Made by a program: the position numbers and the translations under genes. Positions 33,928 to 46,166 of a stretch of DNA of 64,000 bases are shown piece after piece (position 1 is the first letter of the stretch; every line of letters begins with the position of its first letter). The stretch is from Dactylis glomerata. Taxonomy: Eukaryota; Streptophyta; Magnoliopsida; Poales; Poaceae. The notes under the pieces were generated by a model. That model was not told the origin of the DNA. It saw only the letters and a program-made list of their open reading frames with translations, and did no database searches. The stretch is from positions 682,001 through 746,000 of the forward strand of contig QXEO01000549.1 of NCBI GenBank assembly GCA_007115705.1. The letters run 5' to 3'.

Positions 33928-36900
33928 TGTAACATCCCAAGATTTTATCAAATTTTGGGGGAAATTTTTTTGCTTTTGTTTTTGCTTGTGTTGATTGAAA
34001 ATTCACAGGGATTTAAAACTTTTGAGTTTATTTAAAAGCTTTATTGGAAAACTAATTCAAACTTTCTATTATTTCTTGAAGAACTTCTTTGAGAAAATGA
34101 AAGTTTTCCAAATATTAATTTTGCACATAAAATCTTTCAAGCTTGCTTGCAAAGAAAAGAAACAAAATGAATAAAGATTTATAAAGATGCATTTCTAAAA
34201 CTATGTTGGATAATGGATTTCATAATATTTTTTATAAAATATATTCTTTGATTTTAACAAGATATATTTCTCAAACCCTAATTCTATTTTCTTTATGCAA
34301 GCAAGTCCTCTTTGCTAGTGCATAAGGTTCTATAAAAAAATCTTATTTCTACTTTGAAAATATGTATTCTACTGGTTTTAAAACACTGCTATGCATTTTA
34401 GAAAATTTAGGAATTTGTTGAATTGAATTGAATAAATTTGCAAAAGTTTGAAGCATATCCTAATTCAGAAATTGGAAAAAGAAAAAGAGAAAGAAATGAG
34501 AAAAAGGATAAAAGGCCCGGGGCGTCATTTCGGCCCAGAGGCCAAAGCCAGCCCAGCCCGCCATCTCCCCGAACCGAATCGGTACGGTACCCCGCAGCAC
34601 AGCCACTGACAGGTGGACCCCACTTGTCAGTCATCTTCCACCTCGAGTAGGAGACCGGCCCGAACACGGCGTCACCCGCGGCCATCCGATTCCGCCTAAA
34701 CCCTAACCCCCTCACCAAGCGAGAGCATCTATAAAACCCCCTCGACGCCCTCTCCAATCTCCCTCCCTCAATCGCATCAGAATGCCACCAGGCTGCGCAA
34801 ATTTGCTCGTCGGAGTCTGCCGTGTCTGCAGACTTCACCACACGATTCTGATCACCTCGGTGAGCTCAAGCTCCCCTCTCTCCTCTCAATCTCTTCCTCT
34901 CCCTCTGGCGCATCTGCTGATATTTTTGCCTTGCTCAATTGTGCAGCAAATCGAGAGTTGCATCACCACCCGAAGCCTCCGACGCCTGCAATGTCTCCAG
35001 TCGCCTTTCTCACCTTCCTTGGATGCGATCGACGTCCTTGATCACGCACCCAAGGTCGCCTCACTCCGCTGAACTTTGTCGTGCCCTTGCCGTCATCCCA
35101 GCATCGCCAGAACGTCGCCGGAGTCCACCACCTGCACACCTCGCCGGCGATTTCTCGTCGGTACCCTAGCTCAGGTCTGCCCCTCACTCTCTTTGAATCC
35201 AATCCGTCAGATCTTAATCCTGTGGTTCAAATAGATCACTTAACCGAATCGGTATAGATCAATCTGGTGCATCCGATCTCACTTAGATCCGATGGCTCAT
35301 ATCGCTAATCCACCTGAACCGGTAATGACCAATAGAAACACGCCACGCTTCAGCCCCAGATTCAAATAGAATTCGAATTAGAATTTTGAATCTGTTTTTA
35401 GTTGAATCTTGTAAATTCCATATCTTTCGATTCATAGGTTCAAAAATTGCAAATAATATGTCATTGGAAAGCTTATAACATGTAGAATCCAGTAGTGCAA
35501 TAATATTTTCTAGTTTCAGTATTCAAATTGAACTCATTTTCAAATTGCATCAAACCTATATGTTAACTTATTTAATTCATATCTTTATTTCCAAGTGTCC
35601 AAAAATTGTAAATTTGTAGTTCATGGATTCCTCTGAACCTGTAGAACACAATAGAAACAAGAAACAACAAAGTGGTTATGTGCACACACACTATCTAAAT
35701 CACTAATTTGATCATATTTTGAAAACTATAATTTATTTTAGAATAATTCCAATTGTTTTAGTTTTGTTTTACTGCAAGCTATCAACCAGTATCACTTCTT
35801 AATTTTCTTGAATTATCTCACACTAATTCAAATTCAATTATGAGGATTTGAGTTATTCCATCATAGTAATAATGTTTTTGTTCCTTTTCAATATTGTTTC
35901 TTTCCACCATGCAAGATCTATGACCATATCTAGTCACCAAAACACCTTCATGACACTACCTAGAAACATATTCCATCTATCTAAACTCAATCTTGTATAA
36001 CTCACACCTAATCAAATTCCAATGGTGTTAATTGAGTAAAAGTGTGAAACATCTCAATTCTAGTTTCTACTTGATCATGGTGATGTTGCAATCTATGCCC
36101 CTAGTGTGTGTTCTTACTTCATCATTGTTCAAGAAACCTTGAATCCAAAGACTCAAATGTCATTTTCTCATATTAAATACTTTGATAGTTAACTTTGATT
36201 CCATGTGTTGAACTACTTAACTTACAAATGAGTTAATTGAGTAATTCAATGCACCCTAAAACCTTTCCCAAAGCCTAAGTGTACTACATGCTATTTAAGA
36301 ATAATTATTGTCAGACTTATTCAATAGTACCACTATTGCACTATTTGACACTTGTGTGAGTTAATTCACGTGAGTTATTCCAAGTTCTCTTCATTAAGAT
36401 CTCATCATTCATATCTTGTCATTGATGAATACTTTACAATATCTCTGCCATCACAAAGTCTTAAGAAGTCTAAATTGTTAAACAAATGCTTTATAATTGT
36501 TTGTCTTGTTTGATTGTGTTTGTATTGTATGATGTGTTTATGTTGTGTTATTTTGTGTTATAGTTTGAACGGAGAGCTACATGATTAGTTGAGAAGAGTG
36601 AAAGATTTTGGACTTCAAAAGGCAAGTGACACACATATCTTCTACCTATTTTTAATACTGCACTAGTGTTTTTCAGTAGTATGCATGATAGGTGGAATAC
36701 TCAATTGTTTTATAAATTGCTAGACCCTAGTAGTGAGTAGCCAACCTCAAACATCACCTTGGTAGGATACAAAAATACTTAAATGTTGATGCTATGCTTT
36801 GATCACTTGTTAAAGTTGTTTTGTGAATAAATTAACAACTTCAACTAAAATGAACTACCTGGGTGGATGGGTTTGTTGTGGAGGTGAAGTAGGTGGGTTC

Positions 36901-37909
36901 TGGGGCACATGCCTCGTAACATGATGTGTACTCAGGATACTGCTCGGGATGGCCACTCAGGGTTAAAGGGATTAATATGGCTTCCATGATTAAAGTACTT
37001 CCAGTGCAGCCTTATGACAATATGGGCTCTGTCTTGATTGAGTAGGATTAAGGGTTCAGCCATAGGGCACTGACAGCAGGTGGAAGCAAAATATAGGGGG
37101 TACGGTCAGATCCAGATGGTTGAATGCTTTTTCTGAAAGGTCTTGTCTCATTTTATTTATGGGGGTAAAATGAGTCTTAAGGTGAAAGTGCACAACCCTT
37201 GCAAGGTGTTTAAATCTAAGCGTTTAGCGTGTCCTCGGTTATGGACAATTGAGTCTCTAGTCATGGAATGTTTGGAAGAATCTCATCACCATTTCTGAAT
37301 GATTTTAAAACTGGACTATAAACAATCAGGAGAAGCTTAGGGCCATGCACTCCGAGGGGTGGTGGTTTCTGTGTTTCAAACTTTATTGAGTTTCGCCCAG
37401 AACTACATGCCTAATTAACATGTAGTGTATGGGGGTTATCTTGACCCTTATAAACTAAAATTTTGAAAGAAAGTTTTACAAGGATGATAGGATAAAATTG
37501 GCTTTATGCATACTAGCCTTTGAGATCCACCAAGACAAATATCATGTAGTATAGTCTTTTCACAAATGCCACCAAATATATGTCATTTGCCAGTACATTG
37601 TTGTACTGACCTCTCTGGGGCTGCATATTCAAACATGCAGGTTTTATTCAGATGAGGAAGGATTAGTAGGATCTCGAGTCTATATTCTAACATGTCTGCC
37701 TGTGGCACTTGATGAAGATGGAGGCTCATTGTTACTGTGCTTTATGCTATGTATTCTGTAAGGTAGAAGATCTATGTAACTGGATTTACGTTGTAATTTT
37801 GATGCTATCGCAATGATTACCATATTTTGTACTATGGTGCTATCTATTGATCCAAGGGGTAGCACATTGACACAGGAGTTCTGCCTTTAGCAAAAGGTAG
37901 GGCGCTACA
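33928..37909 (+). repeat. Element A, right (3') LTR
   Basis: 3982 bp, TGTAACATCCC...GGCGCTACA, uninterrupted. It shows what the left LTR would look like without the inner Gypsy insertion and carries the same TATA box (34730-34736), exon-like block (36564-36621) and terminal open stretch (37642-37760). By eye the two LTRs differ by a few percent. Confidence 0.93.
34730..34736 (+). promoter_or_regulatory. Probable TATA box of element A 3' LTR
   Basis: TATAAAA in the same context as at 4556. In the 3' LTR it could drive readout transcription toward 37915 and beyond. Confidence 0.45.
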
Positions 37910-37914
37910 ACATG

Positions 37915-37984
37915 TCAATATCCAGTAGCATTACATAGCTTCCAACAGTGATTTAAAAGCTCCACCAAGAGCATGTCCTAGATT
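37915..37984 (+). repeat. Tandem repeat, truncated unit 3
   Basis: Continues the array of 2935-3793 (tagcattacatagcttcc at 37927 aligns with 2950 and 3389) and breaks off after about 70 bp at gcatgtccta. Removal of element A and one TSD copy makes it directly contiguous with unit 2. Confidence 0.75.
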
Positions 37985-38540
37985 TCCCCTTATAGCACAA
38001 TGGAGCTATGTTGTGTCCAAGATACAACACAATTTAAACTGGAATAAGATCACCCATTCAATCATTTTAAATCTAGCACCATATATTTAGGCAACAAACA
38101 GAACAAAGACTAAAATACAATAGGTAACCAATGTTTTGGCAGGGCATGCAAGTTTGGGAAACATACATAGCAACCATATGGTTCTGATTATAGAACAATC
38201 AGGCAGGATCAGTGACCATATGAACCACTCCTTTTTCAAAATATCGATTTCGAAATTACTGAACTAACAATACAGAAGTAGAAATATATTTGGAAAATTC
38301 CCCTTGAACTACTACTAGATCGGAGCATTGGGCAATCCGTATGGGAAAACCCTACAATTACCTTGAGAAGGGATTCCTGTGTGCAGGATGCCACGGAAGT
38401 CGAATGCCACCCGGCCGATGTTGGTTCGAGCAGGACAGTCACTGTTATTTTTTTTACAGGGTAGATAAAGGCTACTACGCATCTTCCTCCCTTGTCTCAC
38501 TCCCCACTTAGCAGTCCCCACCCTAAGCTCGCCGTAGTTC
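37985..38540. other. Unassigned AT-rich stretch
   Basis: No gene or repeat identified. Short open frames only. Confidence 0.3.
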
Positions 38541-39191
38541 TTGGCACCGCCGCTGATGATGCTCCAATATCAAGCCCCCATCCTACAGGCAATGTCTTGC
38601 CTTGTCCAAGCCGGTGTATTGGTGCCAATCGTGGCTGTCATGAACTTCCCCAGGTTACCGTTGCCGGTCGGGGCGGTGGAGGCGGGGAGGAGGGTTTCCC
38701 CAAGGTCTAGATGCTCACCACCTCTATCCCAGGTAAGGGCTATGAAGCTGAAGTGGGGTAAGCTGGGGAAGCATCGTCGTCGGTCATGCACCAGCTGCCC
38801 GGCGTTGAAGACCAAGAAGAAGTCGCGACGGGCGAGGAAGCAGTCCATATCAAGATCTAAGATATGGCCGGCTTATGCACCGCTGGCGAACCACAACTAC
38901 ACTGATCTAGCATTGCGACTGTGGTTCACTAGGACATACAACCCGTATCAAGAGCTACCGTACTACTCGTTTGAAGAATGCCTCATGGCGGCGCTGCTGG
39001 TCAAGTTCAACCAGACGCCCTCCACAAGCGCAGAAAGCCCTCCTCCCCCAAGGGTGAGCGAGGAAATCCCTCTTCGCTCGCCCCCAAGGGCGAGCGCAGC
39101 CGCCCGAGGAAGGGGAAGCCACGACGTGTATGTTGAATGGAGAAAAATGGCAGGAGTTAGGCCGGAAGGGAAATCATTCAATTCTGGTTGA
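38541..39191 (+). CDS. Hypothetical reading frame, 216 codons
   Basis: An uninterrupted, moderately GC-rich frame; the family is not recognised. The first 65 codons look like a leader or shifted frame. A more protein-like part begins at MKLKWGKLGKHRRRS (38742), is strongly basic to about codon 105 (KKKSRRARKQSISRSK), then reads LANHNYTDLALRLWFTRTYN and YYSFEECLMAALLVKF, and ends in Pro/Ser/Arg-rich sequence. A junction such as cccaggtaag at 38731 could be a splice donor, arguing for separate exons. It may be a captured gene fragment. No promoter is visible. Confidence 0.3.
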   Translation: MAPPLMMLQYQAPILQAMSCLVQAGVLVPIVAVMNFPRLPLPVGAVEAGRRVSPRSRCSPPLSQVRAMKLKWGKLGKHRRRSCTSCPALKTKKKSRRARKQSISRSKIWPAYAPLANHNYTDLALRLWFTRTYNPYQELPYYSFEECLMAALLVKFNQTPSTSAESPPPPRVSEEIPLRSPPRASAAARGRGSHDVYVEWRKMAGVRPEGKSFNSG

Positions 39192-40300
39192 TTTAGCAAT
39201 GAACTTTAGCCCTTCGCAACATTTTAGTATGCCAAATTCCATGAAGGCTACTCTCCCCTAGTTTTTTAGTTAAGTATAGTTAGTGTTAGACTAACTCTGA
39301 AGAATAGCTTTTGTATAGACAAGGCTAAAGCGGGATTTGAACTTGTAGAAAGTTTATCCCACTTTTGTGTTACTAAGTAGCTTCTGTAAGTCTGAAGCAA
39401 CCAAATATTATGAACTTTCAGATTTAGTGTTTCTCCTATAATTTCATATCTGAAATCTACATTTATTGTTCTTCATTTTTGAGATTTGCAATTACAGAGA
39501 TGAATTCAGTGAAAATTAACATAACAAGAAACTAGATGTTCACGAGGTTCCGCCACCAAGTCCACAGGAACGGCCACCGCCGCCGTCGCCATTAGAGACA
39601 GCTAGCGGATCTCCTCTGAGATTGCTATGCTTCCCGAGGTGTCATATCCATTAGAGCCATTAGAGGGAGCAATTCTAGATGGCTTGGCGGCGGGACATCA
39701 ACGCCGAGCTCGATTTGGTGATCTCCTATCTGGGGTTCTCAGATCTGTGGGGGAGGGAGGAGCTGGAACTGCGACTAGGGAGCTCTTGCTACTATGTGGG
39801 AGATCCTAGCACCAGGGTGGTGTCACCGACGGCGAGCTCGATTCCATGTAGCAACGGCGAGGGGTCGACGGAGAGCTAGGCGGGCGGACAGAACAGGGGA
39901 GGAGGACATAACAGGGGAGAAGACGGTGGCAATGGAACTCTAACACTGATAAAGTCAAGTTCTATTAGAATAATCGGTAAACCTGACAAGGTGGGCTCAG
40001 CAAGCGGTAGTGGAACAGAAATTATGAGTTCAAATATTTTCTCCCCAATTCAAACACTAGGATTTGGGCTCAAACAAATTTGGCCCAAAAAAGACCCTCT
40101 GAGCTATTTGATAAGGGTTTTTGGACCTATATGGTGATTGCAGCAAAGAAAGACACTTATGAGCCTGTAGCAAGGAACTTGGTGACCGCAAATTGATTAC
40201 CCCCAAGAGATTAAACTTACTGCTACAAAACTAATTGCAGCACGTACGAATTTTGTTGGCTCACATGAGATAGCTGCACGAGCATGTCTCTAGACCTCAG
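39192..40300. other. Unassigned, with a short GC-rich exon-like part
   Basis: 39546-39900 is GC-rich and gene-like (open frames of about 60 codons), the rest AT-rich. No family recognised, no clear repeat. Confidence 0.3.
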
Positions 40301-40860
40301 ACCAATCTTAAAGTTTTTTCAAATATTCATGATCTTTCTTTAAAAATCATGAACAAAATTTCAAAAATCATGAACACAACTTTTAAAAGAATTATTTTTC
40401 CTGAAAATTTATGAACATTTTACAAAATCATGAACCCATTTTAAAAATTCATGAACAAATTTTTAAACAATATTGAATATCTTGTGAAAAATCATGAACA
40501 TTTTAGAAAATCATGAAAAAAAATTAAAAAATATTGAAAATTTCTTGAAAAATCATGAAGTTTTAAGAAAATGATGAACAAATTTTTAAAAGGCAAAAAC
40601 AATTTTTAAAAAATCTTTAACATTTCTTCAAGAATCATGAACATTCTTAAAAAATCATGAACCAAAATTTTAAATCCATGATTTTTTTTTTGAAATTCAT
40701 GAACAATTTTTGAAAAAGTGTAAACAAATTTTCAATGTCATGAACAAATTTGAAAATCATGAATAAATTTTCAATGTCATGAGCAATATTTTAAAACTAA
40801 TGAATTTTTTTGGTAAAATGTTATTTAAATATCTAAGCAATTTCAAATCTTAACTTTTTT
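40301..40860. repeat. AT-rich imperfect repeats (aaatcatgaacaaattttt type)
   Basis: Many degenerate copies of a 25-40 bp unit containing aaaatcatgaac and runs of A/T. Similar arrays are common near ends of grass MULE or other DNA elements, but no terminal inverted repeat could be fixed. Confidence 0.55.
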
Positions 40861-41608
40861 AGGACTGGATATATAATTTTTACTACTGTGTTGACAATAT
40901 TTAATATGAAAAAAGTTGAAAAGAACATGAAATACTCCCAAAAGAAATAAGAAGAAAAATAGAAAAAATTAAAAACATTAAAGAAGAAATTATAAGAACT
41001 AGAGAAGAGCGTAACAGAAAAAGGAAACAACATAAGTTGCTAGGACCTTGCCAAACTAGTGATGCAGGAAAAAATTGTAACAACGAATACCAAATTAACG
41101 ATGAAAGGAAAGGTAGCTAAATGGGCCTGGCCCAGGAGAAAAATACTCAGGCGGCGCGACCCTTTGGGGCTGCAGAAGGCGGCGTATAGGATTCACGCTT
41201 GGGTAGGTGGCCTTCCTACTGGAGCCTCCTATACGCTGCCCGTTGGCGACACGAAAATAAGGGGCGTGTACCCCGCCCGCATGAGGTGTCTAGTTGGGCC
41301 ACGGCTCATGAGGTTCACTGTCTTTATTTTTTTTATTTTTTTAAGTTTAAACAAAATTCCAAATATGAACAATTTTCAAGTTTGAACAAAACTCAAAATA
41401 TGAACAATTTTCAAGTTTGAACAAAATTCAAAATAAAAACAATTTTCAAATTATGAACAAAATTCAAAATATGAACAATTTCAAATATTTGAAATATGGA
41501 CAATTTTCAAGTTGAACAAAATTCGAAATATGAACAATTTCAAATTTGAACAAAATTCAAAATATGAATAATATTCAGAATATGAACAATTTTCAAATTT
41601 GAACAAAA
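40861..41608. other. Unassigned, with second AT-rich array at 41340-41608
   Basis: 41100-41330 is GC-rich without a recognisable gene. 41340-41608 consists of copies of aaaattcaaaatatgaacaa / ttttcaagtttgaac. The same array continues at 43747-43860 on the other side of the Helitron. Confidence 0.45.
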
Positions 41609-43746
41609 CTAGTAAGTTTGCACGTGCACGCACGTCTCAACTCATGTTTATGACATATCTTTGACAATGAAATTAATATATGACCTTTGTTAATAGCTCG
41701 ACTGTACAAACATATGATCTACATGGAAGAAAGTTCCATCTCACTGCTAAACAACCTTCCCTTCACATTCCGCATATAACCACAACAATAATTATAGGAA
41801 AGAAGTAAGAAGAAACACAGTTAATTTGAGACCACCTGTGTCTATGCTTCAAAAATATCCAGCTTACATAAAATTTGATCTTCTTTTACAATTACAACAA
41901 ACAAAACATTGAAAATAACCACTTCTACATTGAACATAACTACTTCTAACACATGAGAGCAGTAGATGAAAATCTGATCATCCAACACATACTATTTATA
42001 GGAAGCTTATCTAAGAAAAAAAGTGAGAAATCCATTGATATAAAACAGAACTCAGAACCATACAGCTTACATATAAGTAAAGATATGTCCAGCTCATATT
42101 ACTTACATAGCAACGCCTTTATAATGACTTTCAAACCCTATCAAGGGTCGCATCGGATAAGACCCTCATCCAACCTACATGTTCATTCTCACATCAAGAA
42201 CATGCATATGAGAGAGTATCGTAGTTACATAATATACTTCGACTCCACTTAGTGTGTACAAAATAGGACTGAAGAACAAGTCTTCAAGAATTCAAAAAGT
42301 TATTGCATCCCCAAGAACATTACAACACACAAAAATGGAAATTTCACTCATCCCAAGAACACAAAAATGTAGTAGCCAGTTTGCCGAAAATACAAACGTT
42401 TTTTGTAAATTATCCCCAAGATCGGTTTTTCTGCTGAAATGATATTCAGATATATTGATATCTATCAACAACATCATTACAGTATAAAACTTGGGCTGGT
42501 ACTACCTGCACTCACCTCTTCTTCTTTTGGCTATCTCTTGCTTCACTCACTCGACCAACTTACAAGAGAAAAACGGCACTAAAATTGGTCTCAGTCAAAC
42601 CAGTGATCAAATCCACAAAATATGCCACTGATACAAGCTCACGTTATAGAAAGGCCAATTGCATACTGGACTGACTGTATAAGACATGCTGCATAAGTAG
42701 GCTCCAAGGCCATACCATGTGCAAAAATTTAGAGCGGAAGGTCAGAAATGAGTGCAAAATTGGTATATAAAAGTTCACAGAATCTTGTTCTTAAGAAAAA
42801 CCAGAAACCGTGCACAGAAGTAGAAAAATTAAGATCTATGTCGAAGAAGGTTGAAAAGATTGCACCCACAAAATCAACACCTTCCCTTCAAGATGATAAT
42901 GATTGCTTTATCCACTCAAATATATCCTCTAACCACCTGCATCATATTAACAACGAATTCACCTGCCACTGGTATTACCAATATCGCACGCCAAGTATCA
43001 GCAGTAGGCGCCTCTGCTTCCACTGACCTACACATGTCGATCCAATGTTGAGCTCAGATCATCGGCTAGCCCGGAAGTAGGAAATGGGGAAGTAAGAGAG
43101 GAGCACCTCCATGAAGCCCTGGTGTCCGTCGGTCCTCTGCAGAAGCCTGGAGCGCGCGCTTCCCCTGATCCATCTACATGCCAGCGAGGGAGGCAATGTC
43201 GTCGATGAGGCACGACGGCCAAAGTGGTCGATGGTGTCCATGGTGCGGTCGCGGACGTCCACGGGGACGCAGTCAGTCTCCATTACGGCACTCGGGAGCG
43301 CAAGGCGCCTCGATGGTGCCTGTTTGCGCCTCACGGAGGGACGCCATGGCGACGGGATTAGGCGTGGGCGTCGTGGAGATTGTGGAGAGGCAGATGATGC
43401 ATCGCGAGGGGGAAGGGGCATGGGGAGGCTGGAGCTAGAGCTAGAGAGAAAGGAAGAGGGCGGTCGCAGCAGCATGCATGGCGTGTCTCATAAATCAGGA
43501 GAGGAGTTACCGGGTTGACCAACTAATAAATCAGCAGGGCATCAATTAGAGTTATTACTGGACATCAATTAGAGTAATTAGTGGGTATCAATTAGAGGAA
43601 TTAGCGGATGGGTTGTTGGACGTGGGATTGAAAAATATGTTGAGTTGAGCTCAACATTGGAGCAAGTTGAGCCGTTTGATTATCAGGCGTGGATGGCTGA
43701 GATCAATTGTATCAAAACAAGTTTGTGCCTTTATAAGTAGTAGAGA
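41609..43746 (-). mobile_element. Non-autonomous Helitron (2.1 kb)
   Basis: On the minus strand the 5' end is TCTCTACTACTTATAAAGG (from 43746) and the 3' end is CTAG at 41612-41609. Eleven or so bases before it is a GC-rich hairpin (ACGTGC-GT-GCACGT, within 41618-41637). The flanks give A|TC...CTAG|T, the expected insertion between A and T without TSD. The split AT-rich array rejoins cleanly when the element is removed. There is no Rep/helicase gene. Inside, 43028-43480 is GC-rich and gene-like (minus strand METDCVPVDVRDRTMDTIDH), a likely captured exon of unknown origin. Confidence 0.75.
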
Positions 43747-44560
43747 TTGAAATATGACCAATTTTCAAGTTTGAACAAAATTTAAAATATGAACAATTTT
43801 CAAATTTGAACGAAATTCAAAATCTAAATAATTTTCAAATTTCAACAAAAATACAATTTTTTTTAAAACCTGGGACTATGAGGCAAAAGCCCCACATCAA
43901 AATTTTATTTCACCACCAGAGAATGTACAAAGGATTTACAGTAAGGAGAAAAATAAAAAATCATAATTACAAATTTGTATTTTTAATGTGCTGCCACAGA
44001 AAAGAGAAGGAAAATAGAAAAAGAAAAAAGAAAAACAAAGTTCGATGCCACTTCTAACTCGTGTTGTTACAGAAATTAAAGTAACTGAGCAACATGGGCT
44101 AGACCCAAATACGCCCGGGTGCGGGGGTGTACGCGCGGCGGGGCGAAAAGCGCCGCTAACAGGTGTCAGATAGGAATTTCGCTTCCTGCCTGCTGCGCGC
44201 TTTAGCTGTGGCTGTAACTATAGGAGAGTATATTTTTAATGGCACTTTGCTTGTGGTATTTTTTTAAAGTGTGGCTAAAAATCATTTTTAACGGTGTTTT
44301 GATGAAAGTGTGGCTAAGTATTGCATATTTAGTGGCATTTTGTTGAAAGCGCCGCTATAAATAGTATTTTTAGTGGCACTTTTACAAGATGCTGCTAAAA
44401 ATAACATTTTTAGTGGCATTAAAGCGAAAGCGATATCCGGTGTCACTTTTAGTTTCTGATTTTGTCCTTAGACTAGACACCAAATTACCCACAAATTACA
44501 ACAAATGCCACCCCACTAACTATTAACTCTGCGCATATTACGGATCCTTGACAATCGAGG
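43747..44560. other. AT-rich array continuation, retroposon-like tail and GTGGC repeats
   Basis: 43747-43855 continues the AT-rich array. At 43857-43864 an oligo-T run is followed by aaaacctgggactatgaggc and, read on the minus strand, an AATAAAAT signal; this looks like the 3' end of a small polyadenylated retroposon on the minus strand. 44220-44460 holds several copies of tttttagtggcattttg / aaagcgccgctaaaaat, a pattern typical of subterminal repeats of a CACTA-like element, but no element ends were found. Confidence 0.4.
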
Positions 44561-44616
44561 AAACAAATCCCATCTTATTCTCTAGCTACCACAACAAGGA
44601 CGCGGCTAGCTAGCAT

Positions 44617-44705
44617 CCGGTGCTGGTTAGTCCTGCCTGGCATCCGGGTGCTGGTTCGGGCGCGCTGGCATCTGGGTGCTGGTTAACGGGCGCGCTGGCA
44701 TCCGG
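44617..44705 (+). repeat. Short tandem repeat in promoter of FAR1-like gene
   Basis: Three to four copies of a unit around 30 bp built on ctggcatccgggtgctggtt with gggcgcg spacers. Confidence 0.6.
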
Positions 44706-44869
44706 CAGCTTCAAACGATTCGGCCCAGGTTAACAAAGGACCCGGTCAAAAAGTTGCACCATGACAAAACATCTCACGTGGTCCGCTGGTTCAAAAACAG
44801 ATCCCAGCCAAAAGCAAAACCCTTGGACCCCAGCCCACACAGGGACAAAAACTTTCCCCCTGCACTATC

Positions 44870-46166
44870 TCCCTTGCCGTTCTCCTCTCGCCACCCAATC
44901 TTGCTTAACAAGAAGCTCTTCTTCCTCCTCTATCTATCCATCAGAGATCACCATAGCTTGACACAAAAACTACAAACTTCTGTGGATCTAAAGAACACCA
45001 AGAACACAGAAGGCAACAGAAAGTTGTACTGAAGGAGACATCAAAGCAGGTTCTCTTCTTGCTTCCCTAGTTATATATCTAGATCTACCCCCCCCCATAC
45101 ACCAGCTTCTTACAGATTACCTTTGCTTCCCTTCTCCTAGATCTCCCCATGGAAGAAGCAGAGGAGTAGGAAACCAAGAACAAAAAGGTACACAGTGATA
45201 AAGATTTCTGTCTTCCTCCTGCAGATCCTGAAGGGTGACCCAAGGTAAACTCATGTGCTCCCCTTGCTTTCTTCCACCACCTTCTCCTAGATCTCCCCTT
45301 CAATACCAAATTTTTGACAATAGGAAAACTAGAAAATCTACTAGATCAAAGAAGGAGAGGAGTATAAACCCCAAAAAGTAAAGTTGCATAGGAAGAAGAT
45401 TCTCTTTCTTCCTCCTGCAGATCTTGAAGTGTAAATACAAGGTAAACCTTGAAACTAATCTGCTACCCTTGCTTTCTCCATGACCTCATGATTTCGTGTT
45501 AAAACTCAACATATTTCATGTAAAACAAAACATGAAAAACCTGCTGGGGGCATTCTATACTACTAGTAATTTGCATAGTGTTCCAGGTTAGAAAAAGAGA
45601 AGCATACTGGAGATACGAAATCCCATACTACCAACAGATATATGTATATAGGAATAGCAAAAAAGAAAACCATGCCTGAATATCCCCATAAAAAGTTTTA
45701 GCAAGCAAAAGTGGACAGAGTAGTTGCAAACGAGTTTTGTGCAAACAAAATGAAATCCATGGGTGCTGATTTATGTAGATGTAACTACGGGTTGTCTTAT
45801 AGAACACCGATAAACGAAACTCCATTCATCTGCATTTTTGTACAGCTGTGCCTTATATGTGATAGTCGCTGCTCAAGGTCCTCCATCACCATACATTTGA
45901 TCCATGTCACCAGATGCAAACTGTAAATATGAAAAAACATGGAAAACACACATCAGCCAACAAACAAAATAGATTAAACTTGATATTTTTATGCTGTAAA
46001 TACTTGAAAACTTTCAGGTATAATTTTAACATAGTTGGCTACATCATGTAATTCATTTTATGAAAACTGAAAAAAGGAAACTTGCACTGAATTTGTAAAA
46101 CATATTGCTTTTTTAAACTTGGCAAACTATGTATCCTGCTAATCCTACTTTCCTTCCATGATGCAG
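44870..46166 (+). promoter_or_regulatory. Promoter, 5' UTR exons and introns of the FAR1-like gene
   Basis: A pyrimidine-rich leader from about 44870 and a first non-coding exon ending aaagcag near 45047. Two tandem copies follow of a unit holding a micro-exon: cttcctcctgcag, 20 nt exon 45225-45244, gtaaac; and cttcctcctgcag, 21 nt exon 45421-45441, gtaaac. A long AT-rich intron then ends with tccatgatgcag at 46166, immediately before the coding ATG. The exon calls rest on splice-site sequence alone. Confidence 0.5.

Larger units (their letters stand above)
3794..37909 (+). mobile_element. Element A: giant-LTR non-autonomous retrotransposon
   Basis: The element starts TGTAACATCCC and ends GGCGCTACA. 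It is flanked by the perfect TSD acatg (3789-3793 and 37910-37914) and inserted into a tandem-repeat array that resumes on the other side. The left LTR is 3794-7750 plus its last base at 30544, the right LTR 33928-37909. The internal region is only about 3.4 kb (30545-33927): PBS complementary to initiator tRNA-Met, a coiled-coil gene, a zinc-knuckle gene, a 42 bp minisatellite and a PPT. No protease, reverse transcriptase, RNase H or integrase motif is visible. This matches the idea of a large retrotransposon derivative (LARD) that must borrow pol. The left LTR later received the 22.8 kb Gypsy element at 7751-30538. Confidence 0.9.
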
